From positions 558,001 to 622,000 of the forward strand of contig QANY01004000.1 of the NCBI GenBank assembly GCA_003255025.1: DNA of 64,000 bases, in the 5' to 3' direction. A model generated the notes under the pieces. The model ran no database searches and was not told the origin of the DNA. It saw only the letters and a program-made list of their open reading frames with translations. The position numbers and the translations under genes were made by a program. Source of the stretch: Datisca glomerata. Taxonomy: Eukaryota > Streptophyta > Magnoliopsida > Cucurbitales > Datiscaceae. Every line of letters begins with the position of its first letter. Position 1 is the stretch's first letter. Below are positions 49,401 to 57,607 of the stretch, one piece after another.

Positions 49401-52400
49401 CAACCTTGGGCCTCCCACAATTTCATCTCTAAGGAAATTGTGTCAAAAATAAAAATTTCAGTCACCAAAATCGGAGAGTATGGAGTGGCTATGGGAAATG
49501 GCGACTCCGTCAAGAATGAAGGTGTTTGCAAAGGGGTGAATGTACATTTTCAGGGCCTAGAAGTTTGGGATAATTTCTTGCCATTAAAGTTAGGCAGCTC
49601 GGATGTGATCTTGGCCCTACAATGGTTGGCCACTTTGGGAACGACCCAACGGATTGGAAGCTATAGATCATGGAGTTCCAGGTTGGAAATCAACGGGTAG
49701 TTCTACAAGGTGATCATTCTCTTGGTAGAACATTGGTTTCACTAAAACAATGATGAAGACTATACAGGCTAAAAAGAATAGGGTCATAGTTGAGCTCAAC
49801 CACTTGGTGATGGAAGATCAAGAAGAAGTGGTTCCCCAATTCTTGCAAGGCATTATTTCCAAACACCCAGAAGTGTTCTTTCAGTAGAAGGGATTACCGC
49901 CACCACGCACTCATGAGCAAGTCTGACCTTACAGCTCGAGACAACCTCTATTAGCTTGCGGCCATACCGTTGCTTTCAGAAAGTGGAAATTGAAAAGATG
50001 ATCCAAGAAATGCTCAAGGTGGAGATCATCCAACAAAGTAACAGTCCTTTCTCTAGCCCTGTGCTCTAGTGAAGAAAAAGGACGGATCTTGGCGCTTCTG
50101 CGTGGACTACCGTGCCCTGAACCGAACCACCATAGCATATAAGTATCTCATACCCGTAATTGATGAACTACTCGATGAATTAAACAAAGCTTTGATTTTT
50201 TCCAAATTGGACTTGAAATCAGGATATCACCAAATTCGAGTCAAAAGGGAGGACGTGCATAGGACTACATTTAAGACGCATGATGGCCATTATGAGTTTC
50301 TCGTAATGCCTTTCGGACTTACAAATGCACGAGTGACTTTTTAGTCATTGATGAATGACATTCCGGCCATACCTCCCGCCAGTTCGTTCTAGTATTTTTT
50401 TATGACATCCTTTTCTACAGCAAAATCAAGGAGAAGCATCAAGAACATCTAAACACCGTGCTTGACATCTTGGAATGCCACAAGCTCTACACCAACAAAA
50501 AAAATGTGAGTTCGAGCGCTACAAGATAGCATATCTTGGGCACATCATATCTAAGGAAGGGGTGGCAGCCAATTCGGAAAAGATAAGGGCTATGCAACAA
50601 TGGCCACCATCGAGGAATCTCAAGGAGCTGAGAGAGTTTCTGGCTCTCACCGGGTACTATCAGAAATTTGTGGCTCGCTATGCACAAGTGGCACAACCGT
50701 TGACTGACCAATTAAAGAAAGATCAGTTTGGGTGGAATCCAGCAGCAGTAACAGCATTCCAGGAGCTAAAAAATGCCATGGCCAGTGTGCCCGTCTTATC
50801 CCTACCCTATTTCAGCAAGCCCTTCGTTGTAGAAATTGATGCCTTGGGTAATGGGTTGGGAGTCGTGCTACCACAAGATTAAAAGCCGGTAAGCTTATTT
50901 CAGTCAAGTTCTTGGAGCTCAAGTACAAAAGAAGTCAATTTATGAAAAGGAACTCATGGTCATAGTCTATGCTGTGAGCAAGTGGCGGCCATATTTGATG
51001 GGGCAGAAGTTTGTGGTAAGAACAGATCAACAAAACCTCAAATGTTTGCTGGAACAGAGAGTAATTGGCTCGGAATTCCAGAAGTGGGTCTCTAAACTGA
51101 TGGGGATCAACTTTGACATTGAGTACAAGTGTGGTGTGAGCAATAGAGTAGTTGATGCACTCTCTAGACAACTGAATATTGGTGAATTGTCAACCATGGT
51201 CGTACCGGAATGACAACATTGGCCGGAGCTCAAGAAGGAAATAGAGGCTGACACACTACTTACACGGCTCAAGGAGGAGTTGCTGACTGGCAGACAACAG
51301 CATCACGGTTTTACAATGCAGGATAACATTTTGTACTATAAGAACCGGCTAGTGATTCCTAAGACCTCTAAGGTGCTCCCTAAAATTTTGGCGGACTTCC
51401 ACAACACTAGGAGGTCATTGAGGAGAGTTAAAAACTATCAAAAGAGTGGCTGCCGAACTGTTTTGGGAAGGAATGAAATAACATGTTCAAAAGCATGTCC
51501 GAGAGTGTACAATATGTCAGCAAAACAAATATATGTCATCCTCCCCAGCAGGTCTTCTTCTATAGCCAATTCCCTTGCCGGCACAAGTTTGGGATGAGGT
51601 CACCATGGACTTCATTGAAGGATTACCAAAATCTGATGGCAGGGATACTATATTAGTGGTAGTGGACAGACTGAGGAAGTATGCTCATTTCTTGCGGCTG
51701 AAGCACTCATTTACTGCATTGATAGTAGCTGACCAGTTTATGAAGGAGATTGTCATGCTACATGGCATTCCTCAATCTGTTATGACAGATAGAGACCGGA
51801 TTTTCTCAAGCCAATTTGGAGTGAATTATTTAAACTCCAAGGAACAAGGCTCAAGCGAACCACAACATACCATCCACAAACGAATGGGCAATCCAAGGTG
51901 CTTAATAGGTGTTTGGAAACCTATCTTTGCTGTTTCACATGCGAGCAACCGAAGAATTGGTCTAAATGGCTAGCTTTGGGCGGAGTATTGTACAATGCCT
52001 CCTACCATACTTAGCTAAAAAGCACACCATTCAAGGTGTTATATGGGAGAGATCTGCCAGCCATTATTCGGTATAAGAAGGGGACAACCCGAGATGATGT
52101 CCTTGATGATCTTCGTATGCACGTATTGCGGGCTCAGCAAAGAATGAAGCAACAGGTGGATTCTAAACAAAGGATAGAAGAGTTCGAGGTTGGTGAGAGT
52201 GTTCATCAAAATCAGACCTTACAGACAGAAATCATTAGCAAAGAGAAGCAATGAAAACTGTTAGCAAGGTATTACGTGCCATTTCAGATTACACAGAGAA
52301 TTGAGAGCGTAGCATACAAGCTGGACCAGCTAGCTACCGCTAGCATTCACCCTATCCTCCATGTATCACAGCTCTGCCGAGCCTTGGGAGATGTCAATTC

Positions 52401-55031
52401 CTCATCAACAGTCCACTGCAGCAACGACCAAAATAAAATGCACCAGCAGGCGAAACAAAAGTCTTGACAAATGGAAGTCACTGTCAGACTTTTGAGCTAC
52501 ATGGGAGGATTTCTGTACCATCCAACTATAATTTCCAGCATTCCACCTTGAGGACAAGGTGAAGGTTTTGAGGGGGGTAATGATAAGCCCCAGGTTAGGT
52601 TTACTTATTTTAGAAGGAAGAATAAATGAGTTGTAAACCAGTCTATTTTAGGTGCTTATGTGTCATTTTATGTCTTTCCACCAATGTATTATTTGTCTAT
52701 TGTATCTGAAATGTATAAATAGAACTAGAAGTCAGATTTGAGGGAGGACGGGTGGAAAATTATTGAGCTAGGTTCTTGTGAAGAGACCAAACCTCTTGGA
52801 AGTTTGGGATAAGAGAGAACAAGCCTCTCAAAAGCTTGTACATTTGTATCTGATTTTTATCTTTCTAATAAAAGTAGTAAGAGGAATTCTTGAGGAATTG
52901 TTTTGGTGATTGATAAGAAACTTCTAACTAAGAAAAGTCTTATCAGAATCGGCAAGTAACCTATTTGTATTTACTGAGTCATGCTGTTCAATGAAGAGCT
53001 TTAAGAATATCAATTCGTTGACTTGTGATATTCTTCTGTTAGAGAAGTTTATATCTGCGTGATGATTCTAGAGAAGATAAACTAATCGTTATGTGAATTG
53101 ATTATTATTTAGGGCAATAAATAGTTTGAAACTAGAAAACTATAAAATGGTAAATTGGAGTGGAAAAAATGCTCTTTTTTAGAAGGTGATTGAGAATTAA
53201 TCGAGGTATGCATTTGTCACCATTTTATAAGTTTAAGAGGAATGAAGTCCATCAATTTTCTTGATTAGAATTCTTTTAAAAAATTCTCATGATTACAATG
53301 GTGACAGTGTGATTTGTGTAACACACATAGGCTAACTTGATATTTCCCTGCACTGATATATAATTTTTACTTAACCTCTTGATCTTTATAACGGATCAAT
53401 AAAAATCATTATCGTCTGAGTTTTCAAGTTGCTGTCTTGTTGATCTTGATGCCCAATATTAAGCAAGGTCCAAGGCACCCAAGGACTACCATTTTGAAAT
53501 AGGGATATAGATAACTTTCCTTTGTCTTCTTTTTCTGCCACACACAATACTCCAATCTAATTTAATGTTTTCTAGGCAATTGCCTTTCTTCTCTGTTCTC
53601 TCTTGTCTGACAGTTTGAGCCCATAGAGATTCTTCATTGTTTTTATAAATTTTCACAAGATATTTTCTTTGTAAAGTTTCTCTGTCTCTGCGCGTAACTT
53701 ATCTGTGGACATTTTCATTCTAATTTTTTAACGATAATCAACCGGTTGAAGATATGGGATGGTTACTGTAGTACTGTTAACTGGTTTTAGATATCAGTGA
53801 GCTTCTGGGTTTTTGAAGGGTTCAAGGAGCAAGAGGCAGTAGAGTCTCAGGAAAGAAAAACTGAACTCGTATTTATGAACTGCCATCAATGAATTAGTTA
53901 GTATCTCAGCCTTGACTATTCTATTTATGAAAGTATTTCCTTCGTTTATTATTCATGTGATTGGCATGCAATGGTGAAAGTGAGTGCACAAAACACTGGT
54001 TGTACAGAATTTGAGGTTTACTTTTACTTCACAGTTAGGAAAGAAAATGATCCACAGGTTTTTCATTAGTCTGAAGATAATAGATACAAAAGGTTATGTC
54101 TTGGACTTACCTTCGCCAAATTATCGATTAAGGAATCAGACCGGTTGAGCCTTCATCAGGGAGCACCAGATTTGTGACAAAAAGAAGTTTGTCTTTGTGA
54201 GAAAGTTACGAGCCCTGCAGTACTTCATATAATGCAGATGCATTTTTTAAAATATTTTATAAGATGTGTTATAAATTCGAGATGTTACATGGACCAAGAG
54301 AAGTTTAGAATACCCTAGGCGGTATGCAGAAACAAAAGGTGCACCCACCCAACAAAGGTGATGGGATGAATAATGCATGAAAAACAAAACATTGCCTGAA
54401 TGAGGAACATGAAATGAGTTCCCCAAAACTAGGTGCTTGATGATATGGTCCCTGGTTTATACATGTTGCTGCTGACTTTTCTGCATTTTAAATGAATTCT
54501 TTAGCTCAAGTGGCTTACTGTGTGCTTGACTTGTCTAACTAAACTGGCCTATCTCTTTCTCTCTTGGGACGGGTGTGGATAATATTCGTCTTCAATTTGG
54601 ACCTTTACCACTAGTTTTTGGTTATTTTCCAGCAAGAGCTGCAAAGTTGGTTAAAGATACAGTGATGACAGCCCCAAGTCCAACAACTATATTATATCCC
54701 GCAAGTGGAGGAAACGTCCATAGTTTCAGAGCTTTAACTCCTTGTGCTATTTTTGACATCCTAGCTCCACCTTACTCATCAGAACACGGACGGCATTGTT
54801 CTTATTTCCAAAAGTCCCCGAGAACGGACCTTTCTGGTAATACAAATTACTTGATCTTTCAATTCTTACTTTGACAAACTGGTTGCTAATGTTTTTTATT
54901 GGAATGAAGGTGAAAATCTTCAGTTGGATGGAGTGACAGAATCTGAGTTGACATGGTTAGAAGAATATCATCCTCCTGACAACTTTGTGATTCGGCGAGG
55001 TTTATACAGGGGACCTGCTATAAGAACTTGA
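40419..55031 (+). CDS. PCO: Plant cysteine oxidase (PCO4/5 type)
   Basis: Five exons: 40419-40521, 40805-40950, 41097-41244, 54633-54836 and 54910-55031, all GT/AG, joining in phase to 240 residues. The start [16 protein letters not shown] matches PCO proteins. These non-haem iron dioxygenases oxidise N-terminal cysteine of ERF-VII and related proteins with O2 and so expose them to the Cys-Arg/N-degron pathway, acting as oxygen sensors in cytosol and nucleus. The iron-binding triad is visible: His97 and His99 in PLHNHPGM (exon 3) and His161 in GGNVHSF (exon 4). The end [15 protein letters not shown] is typical. The exon 3-4 junction gives a slightly shortened loop (GPSAARAAKL). Intron 3 is 13,388 bp because of nested retrotransposons. 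The coding frame is intact. Confidence 0.92.
41245..42502 (+). other. PCO intron 3, left part
   Basis: No conserved gene seen. A frame at 41569-41820 (ending SSICINHNL) is moderately protein-like but has no recognised domain. The G/C-rich patch near 42015-42060 may be an old transposon trace. Confidence 0.4.
42503..42874 (+). mobile_element. Chromovirus 5' LTR
   Basis: Starts TGATAAGCCCCAGG and ends CTTATCA. It is followed by TTTGGTGCGGTGAGC, the likely primer-binding region. About 20 differences from the 3' LTR are visible by eye, so the insertion is not recent. A TATA-like TGTATAAATAG lies near 42641 and AATAAA near 42797. Confidence 0.88.
42897..43363 (+). pseudogene. Chromovirus gag, first part
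   Basis: The frame starts [14 protein letters not shown] and continues through a Gln-rich coiled segment to [20 protein letters not shown] and QYFDFN, a well-conserved start of the plant Ty3 gag capsid domain. Stops occur near 43060 and 43261. The frame is cut at 43363 by the nested copia element. Confidence 0.85.
43359..43363. repeat. Copia target duplication, left (AACCG)
   Basis: Identical to 47949-47953. The duplicated bases belong to the gypsy gag frame. Confidence 0.93.
43364..43527 (+). mobile_element. Nested copia 5' LTR
   Basis: 164 bp; starts TGTTACAGAATATTACAGG and ends CAACTTACA. Very short, as in some plant copia lineages. Confidence 0.92.
43528..43540 (+). other. Copia primer-binding site
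   Basis: TGGTATCAGAGCC abuts the LTR and matches the initiator-Met tRNA 3' end. Confidence 0.92.
43970..44997 (+). pseudogene. Copia gag with zinc knuckle
   Basis: An ATG at 43970 opens the gag ([14 protein letters not shown]); a frameshift near 44035 leads to the long frame 44053-44532, a UBN2-type capsid region ([22 protein letters not shown]). A stop at 44530 precedes the knuckle-bearing part ([14 protein letters not shown], intact CX2CX4HX4C). The protease start near 44900 reads [13 protein letters not shown], where the catalytic Asp-Ser-Gly-Ala is changed. Confidence 0.85.
44998..46060 (+). pseudogene. Copia protease end and integrase, damaged
   Basis: An 82-bp direct duplication (45061-45213) disrupts the protease tail. 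The integrase has its zinc-binding HCMLGH...CESC and the first core Asp ([17 protein letters not shown]), then jumps from MKSHS to DNAKEY. About 25 residues are deleted there, just before the second core Asp. [10 protein letters not shown], with the catalytic Glu, remains. Frameshifts follow near 45890. Confidence 0.85.
45061..45213. repeat. 82-bp tandem duplication in copia pol
   Basis: ATCAGTCTTACATCTACC at 45061 recurs at 45143 with one change, and both copies run to CGCAATCTTAACT. Spacing is 82 bp, not a multiple of three, so it breaks the frame. Confidence 0.9.
46480..47670 (+). pseudogene. Copia reverse transcriptase and RNase H
   Basis: A long frame 46427-47344 covers the reverse transcriptase: [39 protein letters not shown] and the catalytic YVDD in [11 protein letters not shown], all present. 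A one-base shift near 47335 moves to the RNase H frame ([31 protein letters not shown]). It ends at [13 protein letters not shown] near 47668, where a copy of gypsy sequence replaces the rest of RNase H. Confidence 0.9.
47671..47754 (+). other. 84-bp segment identical to chromovirus gag
   Basis: All 84 bases equal 48498-48581. In the copia element this lies where the RNase H C-terminus should be. In the gypsy element it is the gag zinc knuckle region (GLCFRCDE). Both copies share the same one-base frame error in the knuckle. Confidence 0.95.
47783..47948 (+). mobile_element. Nested copia 3' LTR
   Basis: 166 bp, preceded by CAGCTTGAGAGGAG, the polypurine tract. Ends CAACTAACA, then the AACCG duplication. 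Confidence 0.92.
47949..47953. repeat. Copia target duplication, right (AACCG)
   Basis: Matches 43359-43363 exactly. Confidence 0.93.
47954..48620 (+). pseudogene. Chromovirus gag, second part
   Basis: The gag resumes as [19 protein letters not shown] and [15 protein letters not shown], continuing the domain cut at 43363. A stop falls near 48257. The zinc knuckle reads [10 protein letters not shown] and then diverges: one missing base destroys the expected GHRC half. Confidence 0.85.
48498..48581 (+). other. Source or partner of the 84-bp shared segment
   Basis: Located in the gypsy gag knuckle; identical to 47671-47754 in the nested copia element. Confidence 0.95.
48733..49414. mobile_element. 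666-bp insertion with 8-bp duplication in gypsy protease
   Basis: The protease frame [10 protein letters not shown] breaks at 48740 and resumes after 49406 with [15 protein letters not shown], so 48741-49406 is inserted. TGGGCCTC occurs on both sides (48733-48740 and 49407-49414). An 8-bp duplication is characteristic of hAT transposons, but I see no convincing terminal inverted repeats. The insert is AT-rich, holds a GGATCGCGATCC palindrome near its left end, and has an internal direct repeat (about 49010-49115 and 49315-49400). Confidence 0.7.
49415..49700 (+). pseudogene. Chromovirus protease, C-terminal part
   Basis: [15 protein letters not shown], then [16 protein letters not shown] and [19 protein letters not shown], read as the retropepsin end of plant Ty3 Pol. 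The active site DPWAS (normally D-x-G-A-T/S) lies across the insertion. Confidence 0.8.
50040..51213 (+). pseudogene. Chromovirus reverse transcriptase and RNase H
   Basis: The polymerase reads [33 protein letters not shown] and [15 protein letters not shown], then a stop. The catalytic FFDDIL motif is FFYDILFYS near 50395, so one catalytic Asp is Tyr. The connection and RNase H follow ([43 protein letters not shown]), with a stop at 50881 and a resumed frame to [18 protein letters not shown]. Confidence 0.9.
51214..52010 (+). pseudogene. Chromovirus integrase, inactive
   Basis: The zinc-binding part is scrambled after [11 protein letters not shown]. The core keeps the two Asp ([10 protein letters not shown] and [12 protein letters not shown]). 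In another frame the third acidic residue should be in the segment [15 protein letters not shown], which has Lys where Glu is expected. Confidence 0.85.
52036..52575 (+). pseudogene. Chromovirus integrase tail and chromodomain
   Basis: [21 protein letters not shown] is the conserved linker before the chromodomain of plant chromoviruses. The last residues, read in a shifted frame near 52465-52560 ([32 protein letters not shown]), are the chromodomain end, which in relatives directs integration to marked chromatin. A stop replaces one residue. Confidence 0.8.
52561..52580 (+). other. Chromovirus polypurine tract
   Basis: GAAGGTTTTGAGGGGGGTAA lies directly before the 3' LTR and would prime plus-strand synthesis. 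Confidence 0.75.
52581..52945 (+). mobile_element. Chromovirus 3' LTR
   Basis: Matches the 5' LTR; begins TGATAAGCCCC and ends CTTATCA. The following GAATC is one base from the GAACC at the left border. Confidence 0.88.
52946..54632 (+). other. PCO intron 3, right part
   Basis: AT-rich sequence with no recognised gene or repeat border. It ends in the PCO exon 4 acceptor GGTTATTTTCCAG. Confidence 0.5.
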
Positions 55032-56320
55032 CTGTATCTGTTCCAGTGTATATTTCATTTTTGATTAAATTGACACTTCTTCTCAGGAATCAATCAGGAT
55101 TGTTATATCAGTTGATAGCCCTTGCATAAATTCTTTTTTGGCTGTATGAGCTTGCCATATTTGGCTTTTTACATATTGGCTCCCTACTTTTTGTTTATTT
55201 AACTTCAAATTTAATTTTGGCTTAGGATGCGATAATGAATGACATATTAGAATGCTTATTTGATTTACAGGCTCAGTCCACTTGCAGTCGATAAACTTTC
55301 ATAAACAGACCCTTGTGAAAGAAAAAAACAATTTTAAAACAATTTTTTTAACAACGTTAAGCCTTTTATTATAGAAAAAAAGGTTCTTCTGATTTAACAC
55401 TTTTGTGTTGAATTTGATAACTACTAGACTGGAGCTTAGTTAGAATATTTTATTAAAACATGATCTAGCAAGTGTTAATATTAACGTTTAAATGTTAGAC
55501 TAAGATCTAATAGAAATTTTTTATTAGATCATGATCTAACTTAGTTCTCAAAGATATGTAGCCCAGTGGTTCTTCTTGATTATGCATTTTGTTTTTTTTT
55601 TCTTACGAAGTATTTTGATTTTTTTTCTTTGATTAAATATTTTAGTTTTTAAATTATTTTTTATTGTAAGTATTTTAGTTTTTTAATTATTTTTAGATGA
55701 AATATTTTATTAGATTATAATAATAGCTAAAGAAAATTCAAAGTTAACTATATTAAATGAGAACCAAATATTTATTATTTATAAATATGAATATAATAGT
55801 ATTATATATTAATTTTATATTGAATGAAATAGAATAATATATTAATATTTATTTATGCATATATTTTTCATTCGTGTATAACATTATTTCTTACCTCTAC
55901 TTACTTTCATATTTTAAATAATCATATATTTGATGATTTGTTATCTAACTATTAAAATTATTTAATGTTTTTCAATTTTTTCTCTTTATTTTATTTCGTT
56001 TGTGCTGAAATTTCCATCTGTTTTTGGAAGCCCGAAAATAAGTAAACAGAAACTAATGGCAGGCCTAAACTAAACTAGGGGTAGTATTTTCTAAGTGGGA
56101 TTTTGTTCTTTTGTTTTTGGTCAAAAAGTGGGGATTTTGATTTATTTGATGGCCAAATGGGGTTTCAATGTTTTAGCAGTTCAAGTGTTTCCGTGCCATC
56201 TAAGATAATTTATGAAAATGGAGTGTCAGCATAAAAGAAAATACTTACAAAGTTCTCACTTTTTTTATCTCATTTCTTATTCATTTTGACAGCAACTTGT
56301 TAGTTCAACTCTTAACCGGT
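55032..56320. other. PCO 3' flank and intergenic region
   Basis: The first few hundred bases are the PCO 3' untranslated region. A hairpin-prone pair (GATCTAATA and TATTAGATC) lies at 55506-55532. No other gene seen. Confidence 0.4.
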
Positions 56321-56617
56321 TTATCGGATGTCTTCTGCAGTCTTCAGGCAACTTTTTACCTCAAACTTGAGCTGAATCATCACCACAACCTCCACCACCC
56401 CCATCCCCACCTGACCGCCACCATTGTTGGTCCTACGATGGTGACCACCTGTACATGCGTCGTGATTGTGGTGTTGGTGGCCACTGCCATCACCGGCATC
56501 ACCTTGGCCTTGATAAACATAAAGAGATTCATTCTTCCGACCCTTCTTACCATGTCTATCAGATCTCCCACGGGCAAATATGATAACTGATGAGACTGAG
56601 ATAGACATAACAATCAT
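56321..56617 (-). CDS. Hypothetical small His/Gly-rich secreted-like protein
   Basis: From the ATG at 56617 the frame codes about 98 residues. The start MIVMSISVSSVIIFARG is hydrophobic and could be a short signal peptide. It is followed by basic RHGKKGRKNE and a His/Gly-rich part (GHQHHNHDACTGGHHRR). A +1 frame near 56405-56345 gives GGDGGGGGCGDDSAQV and a stop, so the gene may have a frameshift or an intron near its end. I recognise no family. It could also be chance in a simple-sequence region. Confidence 0.3.
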   Translation of the reverse strand: MIVMSISVSSVIIFARGRSDRHGKKGRKNESLYVYQGQGDAGDGSGHQHHNHDACTGGHHRRTNNGGGQVGMGVVEVVVMIQLKFEVKSCLKTAEDIR

Positions 56618-57098
56618 GCAGAATAAAAATAAGCCATGCGAGCCCTCCTTAGACACATTTTCACCACCTGAAGTGATGAAACTTATTGCTATTTTTTTGG
56701 CTTTGCTTCGCTGTTGGAAAGTAGAGAACTGCAAACATACACTTATATATTGATTCAAGCATGGTCGTCGTCACGTAGAAGAACTATGTTTTACTGAAGC
56801 TTATGTAATACGTGGAAGCTAACAAATCACAATTGGTTTTTCATGGGATAAGAAATGGGATAAGGTGTCTTCTAACTCAATAACAAATTACTTACAATCT
56901 CAAAACCAATATCAAATATGTTTATGTAGTAGCCTGCTCACACGGTTCACATGGGATGAAAATGAAAGCTTGCTTTCAATTTGTGTGATGACAACCGTTT
57001 AGCACCATTTCTGGGGTTGTCATGTTTTAGTGCCCATGTATTTCTAGTTCTACATGATTTTACCTCTGACTATAACAGATAAGCATCATGGATTCCTC

Positions 57099-57145
<47 letters not shown>

Positions 57146-57607
57146 GCCTCTCTCTCTCTCTCTCTCTCTGCAAGCCTCCCTCCCTCCCTTCCTCTCTCTC
57201 TCTCTACAACCCCCCACCCCCACCACACACACAGCACAAAAAAGCAACAAAAGTAGGCATAATTTGGGGTCTACTTAAGCATGGATAAAAGTAGGCAAAT
57301 GAGTCATATGAGACAAATGAAACTGCTCCTTTATTACAACCAAAGAGACAAAAAACATAGCTTTTATTCCTTAACAAGGAAACGAAATATATGGACCGAG
57401 TTTCACGTTCAACAAATTGGTAAGATTTTTACAAGACTAACTAATCAAAACCTCGGATATCATAGTATGAGAAGTATGTGTGTATTGATTTACAGTTACC
57501 TTTTTTATACTGATTTCTGAGAAAAAGCAACAAAATATAATCAAGCCAATGGAAACTCCAAATTAAGAAATGTTCCGAGCAAGTGGATGTCAGAGAAGGT
57601 TTTCTCT
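56618..57607. other. Intergenic region with CT repeats
   Basis: Mostly AT-rich; holds the CT microsatellite at 57100. No gene supported; the frames across the repeat are low-complexity. Confidence 0.45.
57100..57207. repeat. CT-rich compound microsatellite
   Basis: CT runs broken twice by TGCAAGCCTC, giving a small higher-order repeat, then CCCT units. Confidence 0.93.

Larger units (their letters stand above)
42503..52945 (+). mobile_element. Ty3/gypsy chromovirus in PCO intron 3
   Basis: Direct LTRs of 372 and 365 bp with inverted ends TGATAAG/CTTATCA flank an interior ordered gag, protease, reverse transcriptase, RNase H, integrase, chromodomain, which is the Ty3/gypsy chromovirus order. 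Flanks GAACC and GAATC look like a target duplication with one change. The short LTRs suit the Reina or Galadriel-like lineages, but I do not assign one. The element is dead: it has stops, catalytic substitutions and two insertions (43364-47948 and 48741-49406). It lies in the same direction as the host gene. Confidence 0.88.

Noticed and set aside
55380..55560. Hairpin-forming AT-rich segment after PCO
   Set aside because: Stems of about nine bases in AT-rich DNA are expected by chance; no sign of a microRNA precursor.
57054..57288. Overlapping Ser/Leu-repeat frames
   Set aside because: Direct products of the CT microsatellite.
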